Source of the DNA: RH-AL1 sp965198485
GTDB lineage: Bacteria; Pseudomonadota; Alphaproteobacteria; Rhizobiales; Beijerinckiaceae
DNA: 64,000 nt
Assembly (NCBI GenBank): GCA_965198485.1
Contig: CBDAPQ010000005.1
Coordinates: forward strand, 248,001-312,000
Direction of reading: 5' to 3'
The position numbers and the translations under genes are program-made. This document shows positions 45,651 to 53,737 of the stretch, piece after piece. The notes under the pieces were generated by a model. The model was not told the origin of the DNA and searched no databases. It saw nothing but the letters and a program-made list of their open reading frames with translations. The stretch's first letter is position 1; each line of letters starts with the position of its first letter.

Positions 45651-46202
45651 ATGCGCCCCTGGTTTCCACTCATCCTCCTCTTGGCCGCGCCCGGCGCCGC
45701 GCAGGCGGCCGGTGCCTTCACGCTCACCAGCTCGGCCTTCGCCGATGGCGGCACGCTGGGCAAGGCGCATCTGAATGCCATGGAGCGCTGCGGCAGCGGC
45801 GGCGACCTCTCGCCGGCGCTGGCCTGGACGGCCCCACCCGCCGGCACCAAGGCCTTCGCCGTCACGATGTTCGATCCCGACGGCCACGGCGGCAAGGGCT
45901 TGTGGCACTGGACGCTGTTCGACCTGCCGCCCGACACCCACGCGATCGAGGAGGATGCCGGCAAGCCGGGCAACCCGCCCGAGGGGGCGCAGGACGCGCT
46001 GAACGCGTTCGGCAACGCCGGCTACAACGGCGCCTGCCCGCCGCCGGGCGAGCCGCCGCACCATTACGTCTTCACCGTCTGGGCGGTCGGCGAGGACAAG
46101 CTGCCCTTCGACGCCGGCAGCAAGGACGAGGAGGTCGGCGCTTGGCTCGCCGGCCACGCGCTCGGCAAGGCGACGGTCACCGCGCGCTACGGGCGGCGGT
46201 AG
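45651..46202 (+). CDS. Secreted YbhB/YbcL-like PEBP family protein
   Basis: Periplasmic Raf-kinase-inhibitor-like protein (183 aa): signal peptide LILLLAAPGAAQA, then GGDLSPALAWTAPPAGTKAFAVTMFDPD and PPGEPPHHYVFTVWAVG, the ligand pocket residues of the family. Role unknown. Intact paralogue of the frameshifted gene at 16325-16910. Followed 2 bp later by the PotD-like gene. Confidence 0.9.
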   Translation: MRPWFPLILLLAAPGAAQAAGAFTLTSSAFADGGTLGKAHLNAMERCGSGGDLSPALAWTAPPAGTKAFAVTMFDPDGHGGKGLWHWTLFDLPPDTHAIEEDAGKPGNPPEGAQDALNAFGNAGYNGACPPPGEPPHHYVFTVWAVGEDKLPFDAGSKDEEVGAWLAGHALGKATVTARYGRR

Positions 46203-46204
46203 GC

Positions 46205-47224
46205 ATGCGCCTGGTTCTCGCAGCCGCCTGCCTCCTCCTCGCCGCACCGGCCCAAGCCGCCGGCGGCCACCTCTACGTCTACAACTGGACCGACTATTTC
46301 GCGCCGGACGTGGTCCGGCAGTTCGAGCGGGAGACGGGGATCTCCGTCACCGTCGACACCTACGATTCGAACGAGACGCTGCTCGCCAAGCTGAAGGGCG
46401 GCTCGGCCGGCTACGACGTCGTGGTGATCACCTCGGACTTCGTGCCCATCTTCATCGAGCAGGGGCTGGTGCAGAGGATCGATGCCAAGGCGCTGCCGCA
46501 CTTCTCCGGCGTCGAGGCGCGCTGGCGCGGGCCGGCGTGGGATCCGGCTAACGCCTACACCGTGCCGTTCCACTGGGGCGTCACCGCCTACGCCGTCAAC
46601 ACGGCCAAGGTGCCGGGCTCGTTCGACTCGCTAACGACCCTGTTCGACCCACCAAAGGAGGCGCGCGGCAAGGTGGCGATGCTCGGCGCGGCGAGCGAGG
46701 TGATGTCGATGGCCGAGCTGGCCCTGGGGCTCGCGCCCTGCCAGACCGACAGCGCCGCGATGAAGCGGGTGGATGCCCTGCTCGCGGCGCAGAAGCCGAG
46801 CGTCGAGGTTTATAATTCCGACGGCATCCCCGAGCGTCTCGCCTCGGGCGAAGCGCTCATCCAGCAGGCCTGGAACGGCGACGCCGCCCGCGCCCGCCTT
46901 CTCAACCCCGCGATCCGCTTCGTCTTCCCCAAGGAGGGCGTAGCCGGCTGGATGGACAATTTCGCCGTGCCGCGCGATGCCCGCGACCCGGAAAACGCCA
47001 GGCTCTTCCTCGATTTCATGATGCGCCCGGACGTCATCGCGTCGAACTCGAACTTCACCCATTACGCCAACGCGATCACCGGCAGCGAAGCCTTCCTCAG
47101 CGAGGAGATGCGCACCGCGCCCGAGCTGAAGCTGCCGGCAGACCTCAGGATCGTGTTCACCCCGACCTGCTCGGCCCCGGCGCTGCGGCTCATCGACAAG
47201 GTGTGGACGCGCGTGCGCCGGTAG
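46205..47224 (+). CDS. Polyamine-type ABC transporter substrate-binding protein (PotD/PotF-like)
   Basis: Periplasmic binding protein (339 aa) with signal peptide LVLAAACLLLAAPAQA and PotD features: LYVYNWTDYFAPDVVRQFERETGI, YDVVVITSDFVP, PFHWGVTAYAVN and GWMDNFAVPRDA. Expected to bind spermidine or putrescine. No permease or ATPase genes are nearby, so it is an orphan. Cotranscribed with the secreted PEBP gene. Confidence 0.9.
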   Translation: MRLVLAAACLLLAAPAQAAGGHLYVYNWTDYFAPDVVRQFERETGISVTVDTYDSNETLLAKLKGGSAGYDVVVITSDFVPIFIEQGLVQRIDAKALPHFSGVEARWRGPAWDPANAYTVPFHWGVTAYAVNTAKVPGSFDSLTTLFDPPKEARGKVAMLGAASEVMSMAELALGLAPCQTDSAAMKRVDALLAAQKPSVEVYNSDGIPERLASGEALIQQAWNGDAARARLLNPAIRFVFPKEGVAGWMDNFAVPRDARDPENARLFLDFMMRPDVIASNSNFTHYANAITGSEAFLSEEMRTAPELKLPADLRIVFTPTCSAPALRLIDKVWTRVRR

Positions 47225-47269
47225 GCAGCGCGCTACCCTCCCGCGCTTCGCGCGGGGGGAAAATGCGAG

Positions 47270-47740
47270 CTACAGCTTTGGCGGCTGCAGGGCCTCGGTG
47301 TCGTCGTGGAGCACGACGTCGTCAATCAGGTAGAAGACGGTCGCGGTTTCGCCGGTCTCGAGCAGCATGAGCTGCTGGCCCGAGGCGGTGTCGAAGACGT
47401 GCGGGACCGTCGTCGCCTTGAGCCCGTAGACGGTGTCGAGCCTCCGGCGCATCTCGGCCCCGTCGTAGTGCCCGATGAGGCTCACCTGCAGCTCCCAGAT
47501 GCGGTCGCCGCGACGTCCGGTGGTGACGAGCACGACGGAGGCGTCGCCGCCGCGGCAGGTCGTCCGGCCGGCGAAGCCCGTCTCGCAGGTCATCCCGTTC
47601 CTGGCCGCCGCCGCCTGCGCTTGCGTCACGCTCATGCCCGTTTCGAGGCCGCGGAAGTCGCTCTTGGAAGCAGCCGCGGCAGACGCGAGGCAGGCGCAGG
47701 CGGCTATGACGAACAGGCAGATGGCCAGCGTGCGTGTCAT
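47270..47740 (-). CDS. Hypothetical secreted protein
   Basis: A 156-residue protein with a clear signal peptide (LAICLFVIAACACLASAAAA). The mature part has RGLETGMSVTQAQAAAARNG, resembling the small SmpA/OmlA-like 'GMSxxq' pattern in periplasmic proteins, and two Cys (CETGF and TTCRGG) that may form a disulfide. No family assigned. Convergent with the PotD-like gene, divergent from icd. Confidence 0.72.
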   Translation of the reverse strand: MTRTLAICLFVIAACACLASAAAASKSDFRGLETGMSVTQAQAAAARNGMTCETGFAGRTTCRGGDASVVLVTTGRRGDRIWELQVSLIGHYDGAEMRRRLDTVYGLKATTVPHVFDTASGQQLMLLETGETATVFYLIDDVVLHDDTEALQPPKL

Positions 47741-47880
47741 CCACCGCTCCCGAACCCAGGCCTTCGCTCCATTGGCAGCCCCGCCCTTGATAGGTCATGG
47801 TGCGGTGCTATAGGCGGATGGTGAATTTGCGGCACCATCCGTGCACCCCCGGCGCGGATGACCACGAGAAGGCGGCGCGC

Positions 47881-49116
47881 ATGAACAGGATTAAGGTCAA
47901 GGAGCCGATCGTCGAGCTCGATGGCGACGAGATGACCCGGATCATTTGGCATTACATCCGCGACAAGCTGATCCATCCCTACCTCGACGTGAAGCTCGAC
48001 TATTACGATCTCTCGGTCGAGAACCGCGACGCCACCAACGACCAGGTGACGTTCGACTCCGCCAACGCCATCAAGAAGCACGGGGTCGGCGTCAAATGCG
48101 CGACGATCACGCCCGACGAGGCCCGCGTCGAGGAGTTCGGCCTCAAGCACATGTGGCGCTCGCCCAACGGCACGATCCGCAACATCATCGGCGGCGTGAT
48201 CTTCCGCGAGCCAATCATCTGCCAGAACGTGCCGCGCCTGGTGCCGGGTTGGACCCAGCCCATCGTTATTGGTCGCCACGCCTACGGCGACCAGTACCGC
48301 GCCACGATGATCCGCGTGCCCGGCCCCGGCCGCCTGACGATGAAGTTCGAGGGCGAGGACGGCCAGGTCATCGAGAAGGAAGTCTTCCAGTTCGCCGACG
48401 CCGGCGTCGCCATGTCGATGTACAACCTCGACGCCTCGATCAAGGATTTCGCCCGGGCGTCGCTGAACTATGGTCTCGCGCGCAAGTACCCGGTCTATCT
48501 CTCGACCAAGAACACCATCCTCAAGATTTACGACGGGCGCTTCAAGGACATCTTCGCCGAGATCTACGCCAGCGAGTTCAAGGAGCAGTTCGAGGCCGAG
48601 GGCCTGACCTACGAGCACCGGCTGATCGACGACATGGTGGCCTGCGCGATGAAATGGTCGGGCGGCTACGTCTGGGCCTGCAAGAACTACGACGGCGACG
48701 TGCAGTCCGACACGGTGGCGCAGGGCTACGGCTCGCTCGGCCTGATGACGTCGGTGCTGATGACGCCCGACGGCCAGACGGTGGAGGCCGAGGCGGCCCA
48801 CGGCACCGTGACCCGGCACTTCCGCCAGCACCAGGCCGGCAAGCAGACCTCGACCAACTCGATCGCCTCGATCTTCGCCTGGACCCGCGGCATCAGCCAC
48901 CGCGCCAAGCTCGACGACAACCACGAACTCGGCCGTTTCGCCGAGACGCTGGAGCGGGTCTGCGTCGACACGGTCGAATCCGGCAACATGACCAAGGACC
49001 TGGCGCTGCTGGTCGGGGCCGACCAGCGCTGGCTGTCGACGACCGGCTTCCTCGACAAGGTCGATGCCAACCTTCGCACCACGATGGAGAACGGGCACCT
49101 CGCCGCGGCGCAATAG
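47881..49116 (+). CDS. icd: NADP-dependent isocitrate dehydrogenase (eukaryotic-type)
   Basis: TCA-cycle enzyme (411 aa) making 2-oxoglutarate, CO2 and NADPH. It belongs to the dimeric type shared with mitochondria: VELDGDEMTRIIWHYIRDKL opening, SPNGTIRNIIGGVIFREPI substrate loop, ATMIRVPGPG, and MKWSGGYVWACKNYDGD, then HGTVTRHFRQHQAGKQTSTNS cofactor region. ATG 47881. Confidence 0.97.
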   Translation: MNRIKVKEPIVELDGDEMTRIIWHYIRDKLIHPYLDVKLDYYDLSVENRDATNDQVTFDSANAIKKHGVGVKCATITPDEARVEEFGLKHMWRSPNGTIRNIIGGVIFREPIICQNVPRLVPGWTQPIVIGRHAYGDQYRATMIRVPGPGRLTMKFEGEDGQVIEKEVFQFADAGVAMSMYNLDASIKDFARASLNYGLARKYPVYLSTKNTILKIYDGRFKDIFAEIYASEFKEQFEAEGLTYEHRLIDDMVACAMKWSGGYVWACKNYDGDVQSDTVAQGYGSLGLMTSVLMTPDGQTVEAEAAHGTVTRHFRQHQAGKQTSTNSIASIFAWTRGISHRAKLDDNHELGRFAETLERVCVDTVESGNMTKDLALLVGADQRWLSTTGFLDKVDANLRTTMENGHLAAAQ

Positions 49117-49120
49117 CCGC

Positions 49121-49462
49121 GTGAGCCTCGTCTACAAGATCGTGCCTCGAGCGCTCTGGCTCGAGGCGGAGAAGACCGGCAGCTTCGCCGGGGCGCCCGT
49201 CGACCTCGCCGACGGCTTCATCCATCTCTCCACCGCGGATCAGGTCGCCGAGACGGCGCGCCGACACTTCGCCGGCCAGGGCGACCTCCTGCTCGTCGCC
49301 CTCGATGCCGAGGCGCTGGGCGAGCCTTTGCGATGGGAGCCCTCGCGCGATGGCGCGCTGTTCCCGCACCTTCACGCGTCGCTGGCCGTAGATGCGGCGG
49401 AATGGGTCAAGCCGCTGCCTCTCGGGCACGACGAGCACGCGTTCGAGGGGCTGTTGAAGTAA
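49121..49462 (+). CDS. DUF952 family protein
   Basis: A 113-residue protein of the DUF952 family (ADP-ribosyltransferase-like fold suggested for the family): VYKIVPRALWLEAEKTGSFAG, DLADGFIHLSTADQVAETARRHF and LRWEPSRDGALFPHLHASL. The GTG start at 49121 lies 4 bp after the icd stop, so it is cotranscribed with icd. Function unknown. Confidence 0.88.
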   Translation: MSLVYKIVPRALWLEAEKTGSFAGAPVDLADGFIHLSTADQVAETARRHFAGQGDLLLVALDAEALGEPLRWEPSRDGALFPHLHASLAVDAAEWVKPLPLGHDEHAFEGLLK

Positions 49463-49501
49463 GCGCCGGCGCATCCTTCCTGCGAAACCATGCCGGGCTA
49501 G

Positions 49502-49651
49502 CCCTTCTCCCCTTGCGGGATAAGGTGGCGCGAAGCGCCGGATGAGGGGTCGGGCATACTGCGCGGTTGAGGCTCGCGGCAGAGATCAGCGGCGAGGTGT
49601 CCTAGCCCCTCATCCGCCCTTCGGGCACCTTCTCCCACAGGGGGAGAAGGG
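49502..49651. repeat. Intergenic inverted repeat (REP-like)
   Basis: Arms of about 47 bp (49502-49549 and 49606-49651) starting CCCTTCTCCCC and ending GGGGGAGAAGGG, each with its own inner hairpin, around a 56-bp centre. Unrelated to the 38.2-kb repeat family. It fills most of the 211-bp gap between DUF952 and the ATPase gene. Confidence 0.75.
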
Positions 49652-49673
49652 ACGCTCGTCCGAAGGCCAACCT

Positions 49674-52600
49674 TCATACCGCCGAGGCCTTCGCCCGCGC
49701 CACCACCTCCTCCGGCGTCGGCGGGTTGGCCGGGTGGTGGGACAGGCACAGCGGCGTGCGCAGCTTGACCGGCTTCCCGCCGTCGCCGGTCTTGAAGTAG
49801 AACTCGCCCGTCCTGAGCTTGCCGAGGTCGTCCGCCTTGCCGCCCGAGGCCGCGATGAGATCCTGCGCCGCCCCGATCGTCGCCGGCGCGTTCTGCTTGC
49901 CGAGGAACTGCGTGGTGCAGTTCGAGACCACCTTGTTGTCGATGCCCTTGGGCGCCTGCGTCACGACGATCATGCCCAGCCCGTACTTGCGCGCCTGCGC
50001 CACCAGCGTCACGCCGCTGGTCTTCGACAGCGCGCCGGCGCCCGACGGGATGAAGGTCTGCGCCTCGTCGATGACGTAGAGCATGCCGGTCTTCGAGGGA
50101 TGCTTCTTGATCCAGCCGAACAGCGTCATCTGCAGCCGATTGACGAAATCCTCCTTGGCCTCGTTGGAGGCCAGACCGGAGAGGTTGACGACCGAGACGC
50201 GGGTGCGCGTCGCGTCGGGACCGAAGAACAGCAGCTTGGGGTCGAGCACCGGCCCCGTCGCCTTCAGCAGCGGGTTGGTGGCGATCGAGGCCTTGAGTTG
50301 GTCGGCCATGTCCGCTGCGAGCTTGTCGGCCTTGCCAATGCCGCTGACGCCTTCCGGCAGATCCTCGAGGAAGGCGATCATGTCCTGCAGCGAGCCACCT
50401 TTGGTCGCGAAGGCGCGGAGCGCGTCCGAGAGCACGCCTTTCTTGAGGTTGGTCTTGGCGTCGGCCAGCGGCCCCAGCGTGTCCAAAGCCATGGTGACGG
50501 CCTGCGCCCGCTCGTCGGGGTCGTCGCCGACCGCGGAAAAATCCGGCAGCACGGAGAGGAACAGCGGGTTGCCGGCGTGAATGCCCGGCGTCCACACCAC
50601 CACCTCGACGGTGGCGGCGTAGCGCTTGGCCTTGGCGGCATCCGCGTCGTCGAACCCGGCCGGCCGCTCCGGCCAAGAGTCGCCCAGCCGCGACAGGTCG
50701 TTGTTGGGGTCGATGACGATCGCCGGAATACCTGCGAGCGCCGCCTCCTCGACGATGCGGCGCAGCAGCACCGTCTTGCCCGACCCCGCCCCGGCGATGA
50801 TCGCCGTGTGCTTCGGCAGCATGTTGGTGGGAAGGTCGACCGGTTGATCGCCGGCGATGCGGTGCCCGACGGGGATGGTGTCGGGTGACGCGGAGGAGGG
50901 AACGTGCGCCGGAGAGACCGCGGCTGGCGGCTCCTCGACCGGTGGCGTCGTCGCGACGGGCACCGGGGCGGGCGTGACCGCCACGTCCGGAGCCGCTTCT
51001 TCAATCCCCTCATGGTGAGGAGGCCGAAGGCCGTCTCGAACCACGAGGGCTTCGGGAGGCGCCGCCTCGACCGACGGCATGACGCCCTGCTTCGGCGTCT
51101 CGCCGGGGATCGGCGGCGGACACAGCCCCGCCGCCTTGAAGAAAGCGGTCTCGCAGAGCGGCTTGCGCTCGATCAGCCAGCGCTCGAAGGCGTCAAAGCG
51201 GCTGTCGGCGAGCGCGGCATCGCGCATGGTTTGTAAAGAAGCGAACGTGCGCAAGTCGTCGTCGCTAGGATCGATCTCGATGCCGCGGGCCGAGCGGAAG
51301 AAATCAAATAGCTCCTTTGTCTTCGCCCCGCTCGGCTGAGGCCCACGCCGCACGATGATAAGCGAGCGATCTTTGAGCTTGGCTCCTATGCCAGAAGCGG
51401 TGAGCGCTGCTTTGAAACGCGCGCAAAGCGCAACCGCGCTACTGTGCTGCAGTGCGCGGAAGCAATAGTGATTTTCGCTGTCATTAGTGCGATGATCGAT
51501 AAAGGACAAACGACCATGTAGGGGCGGTGTCTTCTGCGCGGGATCGGCTTTGCAGACGACATCATAGTCCTCATGCACTGGTATCTGCTTGGCATAGAGA
51601 TCAAAGGCGTTGCGTAACAGCATACCAAGTTTGCCGTCGTCTTTATCATCGAGAAAGCCAGAAAGGTCGATCGTCTTTGAGAGTCTCGCAAGCTCGCTAT
51701 CTAGTGGATAGGAGGGGAGCGTAATTACAGGTCCAATCGAGCCCGATCCAAGGTCATCGCAAATCGTAACCTTACCTTCAGCCAAGCACTTCTTCCGGTG
51801 CTCGTCGCAACGCATGAGGAGCGTGCGGGGCGTTTCTCCGCTTGAGACGTTCCGGATGGCAGCATCGGAAAACGGCCCAGTGGGATGTAAAGGCACAACC
51901 CCAGATTTGGCATACGCCGGTACCAAACGACTTGCGATGAGCGTCCGCACCATGGCCTCGCCCTGCATAGGTCGGAGTGGAACGGGAGCCGTGAACCGCT
52001 GCAGCAGCGACATCGGGCTGCTTGTCTTGATCGTCTCCCATGAACTCAGCAGCGTCGTCAGCACGATCATGCCACGCCCGATCACGGTCGTAAGATCGAG
52101 CAGGCCGCTGGTAAGCAAGCTAGCGAAGGTCGCGCCGTCGCCGAAGTCGGACCCGACGGAAGCGCCACCGACAGCGAGAACGCCATCTATCTGATCAACG
52201 GCAATCAGCGTCGGCCCTGCAAGTCCCATAACCCAGGATAGCCCACGCACGATCTCGACTGCCGCTGGCGGGGGTGTCAGAAAACCAAGATTTTTTCGCA
52301 ACGACTCATCGGCGTCGTAGCCTTGTAGCCAAGCATGCGCGATCCCCACAGTCGCGAGATCGTGCGAACGAAGCAGCGAGATGGCCCGAAACACATCCTG
52401 GTACTTCAACGCATTGGAGGGATCCTTCTTGATGAGGCCGCCTACAAGCAGATCAACGATGCGTTTGGGTTCAATCGTCGCGCTTTCGAAAGCGATTTTG
52501 ACCTCTTTCTCGATCTTGAATTGGCGAGCGACGCCGCCGATCACGGCCTCGTATTGCCGCTGTCCATCAGGCATCTCCTGCAGCAGCGAAGTAAGAAAGC

Positions 52601-52907
52601 TGAGCGCAGCGCTTTTCCAGAAGTCAGTAATACCGACGACGTCAAGCAGCACGAACCAGCAGCCGTTCGCCCAAGCCTGGCGTCGTAGCACGCCAACGAG
52701 GTGGGTCTTACCGATACCGGCCTGTCCCACCAGCGCACGGCCGGGTGGACTCGGCGTCTTCGTGAGCTTCTTAAGGTCGGCTATAATGGCGTCGGCGATC
52801 TGCTGATTGGGTCCTGCGTCGGTCGCGCCTTCATCGCTCCAGACACTATCGAGTGACTCGACCCAACCGAAATCTACGTCCTGCAAGGCCTGCAATTCAT
52901 CGGTCAT
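49674..52907 (-). CDS. Dual P-loop ATPase: AAA/STAND-like N-half fused to HerA-like translocase
   Basis: A 1077-residue protein with two separate ATPase modules. N-module: Walker A GQAGIGKT (61-68), Walker B TLIAVDQID (233-241), then helical sensor-like region to about 600. A proline/alanine-rich linker (about 600-680) follows. C-module: Walker A GAGSGKT (706-712), VIDPNNDLSRLG, Walker B MLYVIDEAQ (942-950) and VVSNCTTQFLGKQ, as in HerA/DUF87 DNA translocases. Its ATG overlaps the stop of the winged-helix gene (ATGA). Coding for the N-half is near 47-50 % GC in sampled lines, against about 65 % for the C-half, and a palindromic repeat lies in frame in the linker. Likely the motor of a nuclease complex; defence role is inference. 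Confidence 0.85.
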   Translation of the reverse strand: MTDELQALQDVDFGWVESLDSVWSDEGATDAGPNQQIADAIIADLKKLTKTPSPPGRALVGQAGIGKTHLVGVLRRQAWANGCWFVLLDVVGITDFWKSAALSFLTSLLQEMPDGQRQYEAVIGGVARQFKIEKEVKIAFESATIEPKRIVDLLVGGLIKKDPSNALKYQDVFRAISLLRSHDLATVGIAHAWLQGYDADESLRKNLGFLTPPPAAVEIVRGLSWVMGLAGPTLIAVDQIDGVLAVGGASVGSDFGDGATFASLLTSGLLDLTTVIGRGMIVLTTLLSSWETIKTSSPMSLLQRFTAPVPLRPMQGEAMVRTLIASRLVPAYAKSGVVPLHPTGPFSDAAIRNVSSGETPRTLLMRCDEHRKKCLAEGKVTICDDLGSGSIGPVITLPSYPLDSELARLSKTIDLSGFLDDKDDGKLGMLLRNAFDLYAKQIPVHEDYDVVCKADPAQKTPPLHGRLSFIDHRTNDSENHYCFRALQHSSAVALCARFKAALTASGIGAKLKDRSLIIVRRGPQPSGAKTKELFDFFRSARGIEIDPSDDDLRTFASLQTMRDAALADSRFDAFERWLIERKPLCETAFFKAAGLCPPPIPGETPKQGVMPSVEAAPPEALVVRDGLRPPHHEGIEEAAPDVAVTPAPVPVATTPPVEEPPAAVSPAHVPSSASPDTIPVGHRIAGDQPVDLPTNMLPKHTAIIAGAGSGKTVLLRRIVEEAALAGIPAIVIDPNNDLSRLGDSWPERPAGFDDADAAKAKRYAATVEVVVWTPGIHAGNPLFLSVLPDFSAVGDDPDERAQAVTMALDTLGPLADAKTNLKKGVLSDALRAFATKGGSLQDMIAFLEDLPEGVSGIGKADKLAADMADQLKASIATNPLLKATGPVLDPKLLFFGPDATRTRVSVVNLSGLASNEAKEDFVNRLQMTLFGWIKKHPSKTGMLYVIDEAQTFIPSGAGALSKTSGVTLVAQARKYGLGMIVVTQAPKGIDNKVVSNCTTQFLGKQNAPATIGAAQDLIAASGGKADDLGKLRTGEFYFKTGDGGKPVKLRTPLCLSHHPANPPTPEEVVARAKASAV
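51007..51049. repeat. Palindromic repeat inside the ATPase coding region
   Basis: A 43-bp palindrome with outer arms CCCTCATGGT/ACCACGAGGG (one mismatch) and inner GGCC-GAA-GGCC resembles repetitive extragenic palindromes of Alphaproteobacteria. It encodes residues 620-634 (LVVRDGLRPPHHEG) of the linker between the two ATPase modules and keeps the frame open. Confidence 0.7.
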
Positions 52908-53737
52908 GATGCGATCCAAAGAACGTGAAACGGGTCGCCAGCAGCGCTTTGAAAAGCGGCCTCCGCATCGGCCTTGTCGATCTGGCGGGGATCGTCGTGG
53001 CGCATCAGCGAGGCCTTCTTGTCGCCCTGGAGGATGCGGCCGAGCGCGGCGTCGAGCGTGGCGCGATCGAGGTCGGCAAGCTCGGTTCTCAATCGGGCCA
53101 GCTTGACGCTTTCGTTCTTCTTGCCGCCGGTGATCGCGAGATAGGCCTCGCCGATGCGCTTGCGCAGCGCGGCGTTCGTGGGTGCCTTGGGCTTGGCGGG
53201 CTTGCGCTTCGTGGCCGGCTTGGCGTCCGCCGCGCGCGCCTTCGCCTCGGCCTTCTCCTGCTTCTCTCGCGCGACCTGCTCTTTCCTCTCCTCGACCTCA
53301 CGTTTTCTGCCGGCGGCCGCCTCCCGCTTTTCGCGCGCGAGCCGCTCCTTCTCTTCCGCCGCCCGCTGCTTTTCCTCTGCGGCTTTCCTCCTGGCGGCGG
53401 TCTCCGCATCCTCCGGCTTGCTGCCCACGAAGTCGGCGAGCGTCTCGCCCGATTTCGCGAGATGGTCGCCGAGGCGCGCGAGCAGGTTGTGCAGCGTGCC
53501 GTGCGCCGGCGGCAGCTCCGCGGCGAGGTGGTCGCCGGCCCAGCCCCAGCCGGCGTCGGTCAGGGTGAGGTAGAAGGTACGGCCTTCCTTGACCATCCCG
53601 ATCAGCTTGGCCGCCACCAGCGCCTCGCGGTCCTTCGCGAGGATCGCCGGCATGAGCTCGGCCTGCTTGCACTCGCCGTGGCGGGCGAGCAGGCCGAACA
53701 GCAGCAGCGCCTGCGTGGGAGTGGGTTCGAAGCTCAT
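52904..53737 (-). CDS. Winged-helix / coiled-coil protein of the nuclease-ATPase operon
   Basis: A 277-residue protein without a named family. Residues 1-65 look like a winged helix (FGLLARHGECKQAELMPAIL..YLTLTDAGWGWA). Residues 108-172 form a highly charged coiled coil (AEEKQRAAEEKERLAREKRE). A basic linker (173-187) leads to a second helical/winged domain (190-277: LRKRIGEAYLAITGGKKNES..AGDPFHVLWIAS). It lies between the nuclease and the ATPase, overlapping both by 4 nt (ATGA), and may act as the DNA-binding adaptor joining them. Confidence 0.75.
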   Translation of the reverse strand: MSFEPTPTQALLLFGLLARHGECKQAELMPAILAKDREALVAAKLIGMVKEGRTFYLTLTDAGWGWAGDHLAAELPPAHGTLHNLLARLGDHLAKSGETLADFVGSKPEDAETAARRKAAEEKQRAAEEKERLAREKREAAAGRKREVEERKEQVAREKQEKAEAKARAADAKPATKRKPAKPKAPTNAALRKRIGEAYLAITGGKKNESVKLARLRTELADLDRATLDAALGRILQGDKKASLMRHDDPRQIDKADAEAAFQSAAGDPFHVLWIAS

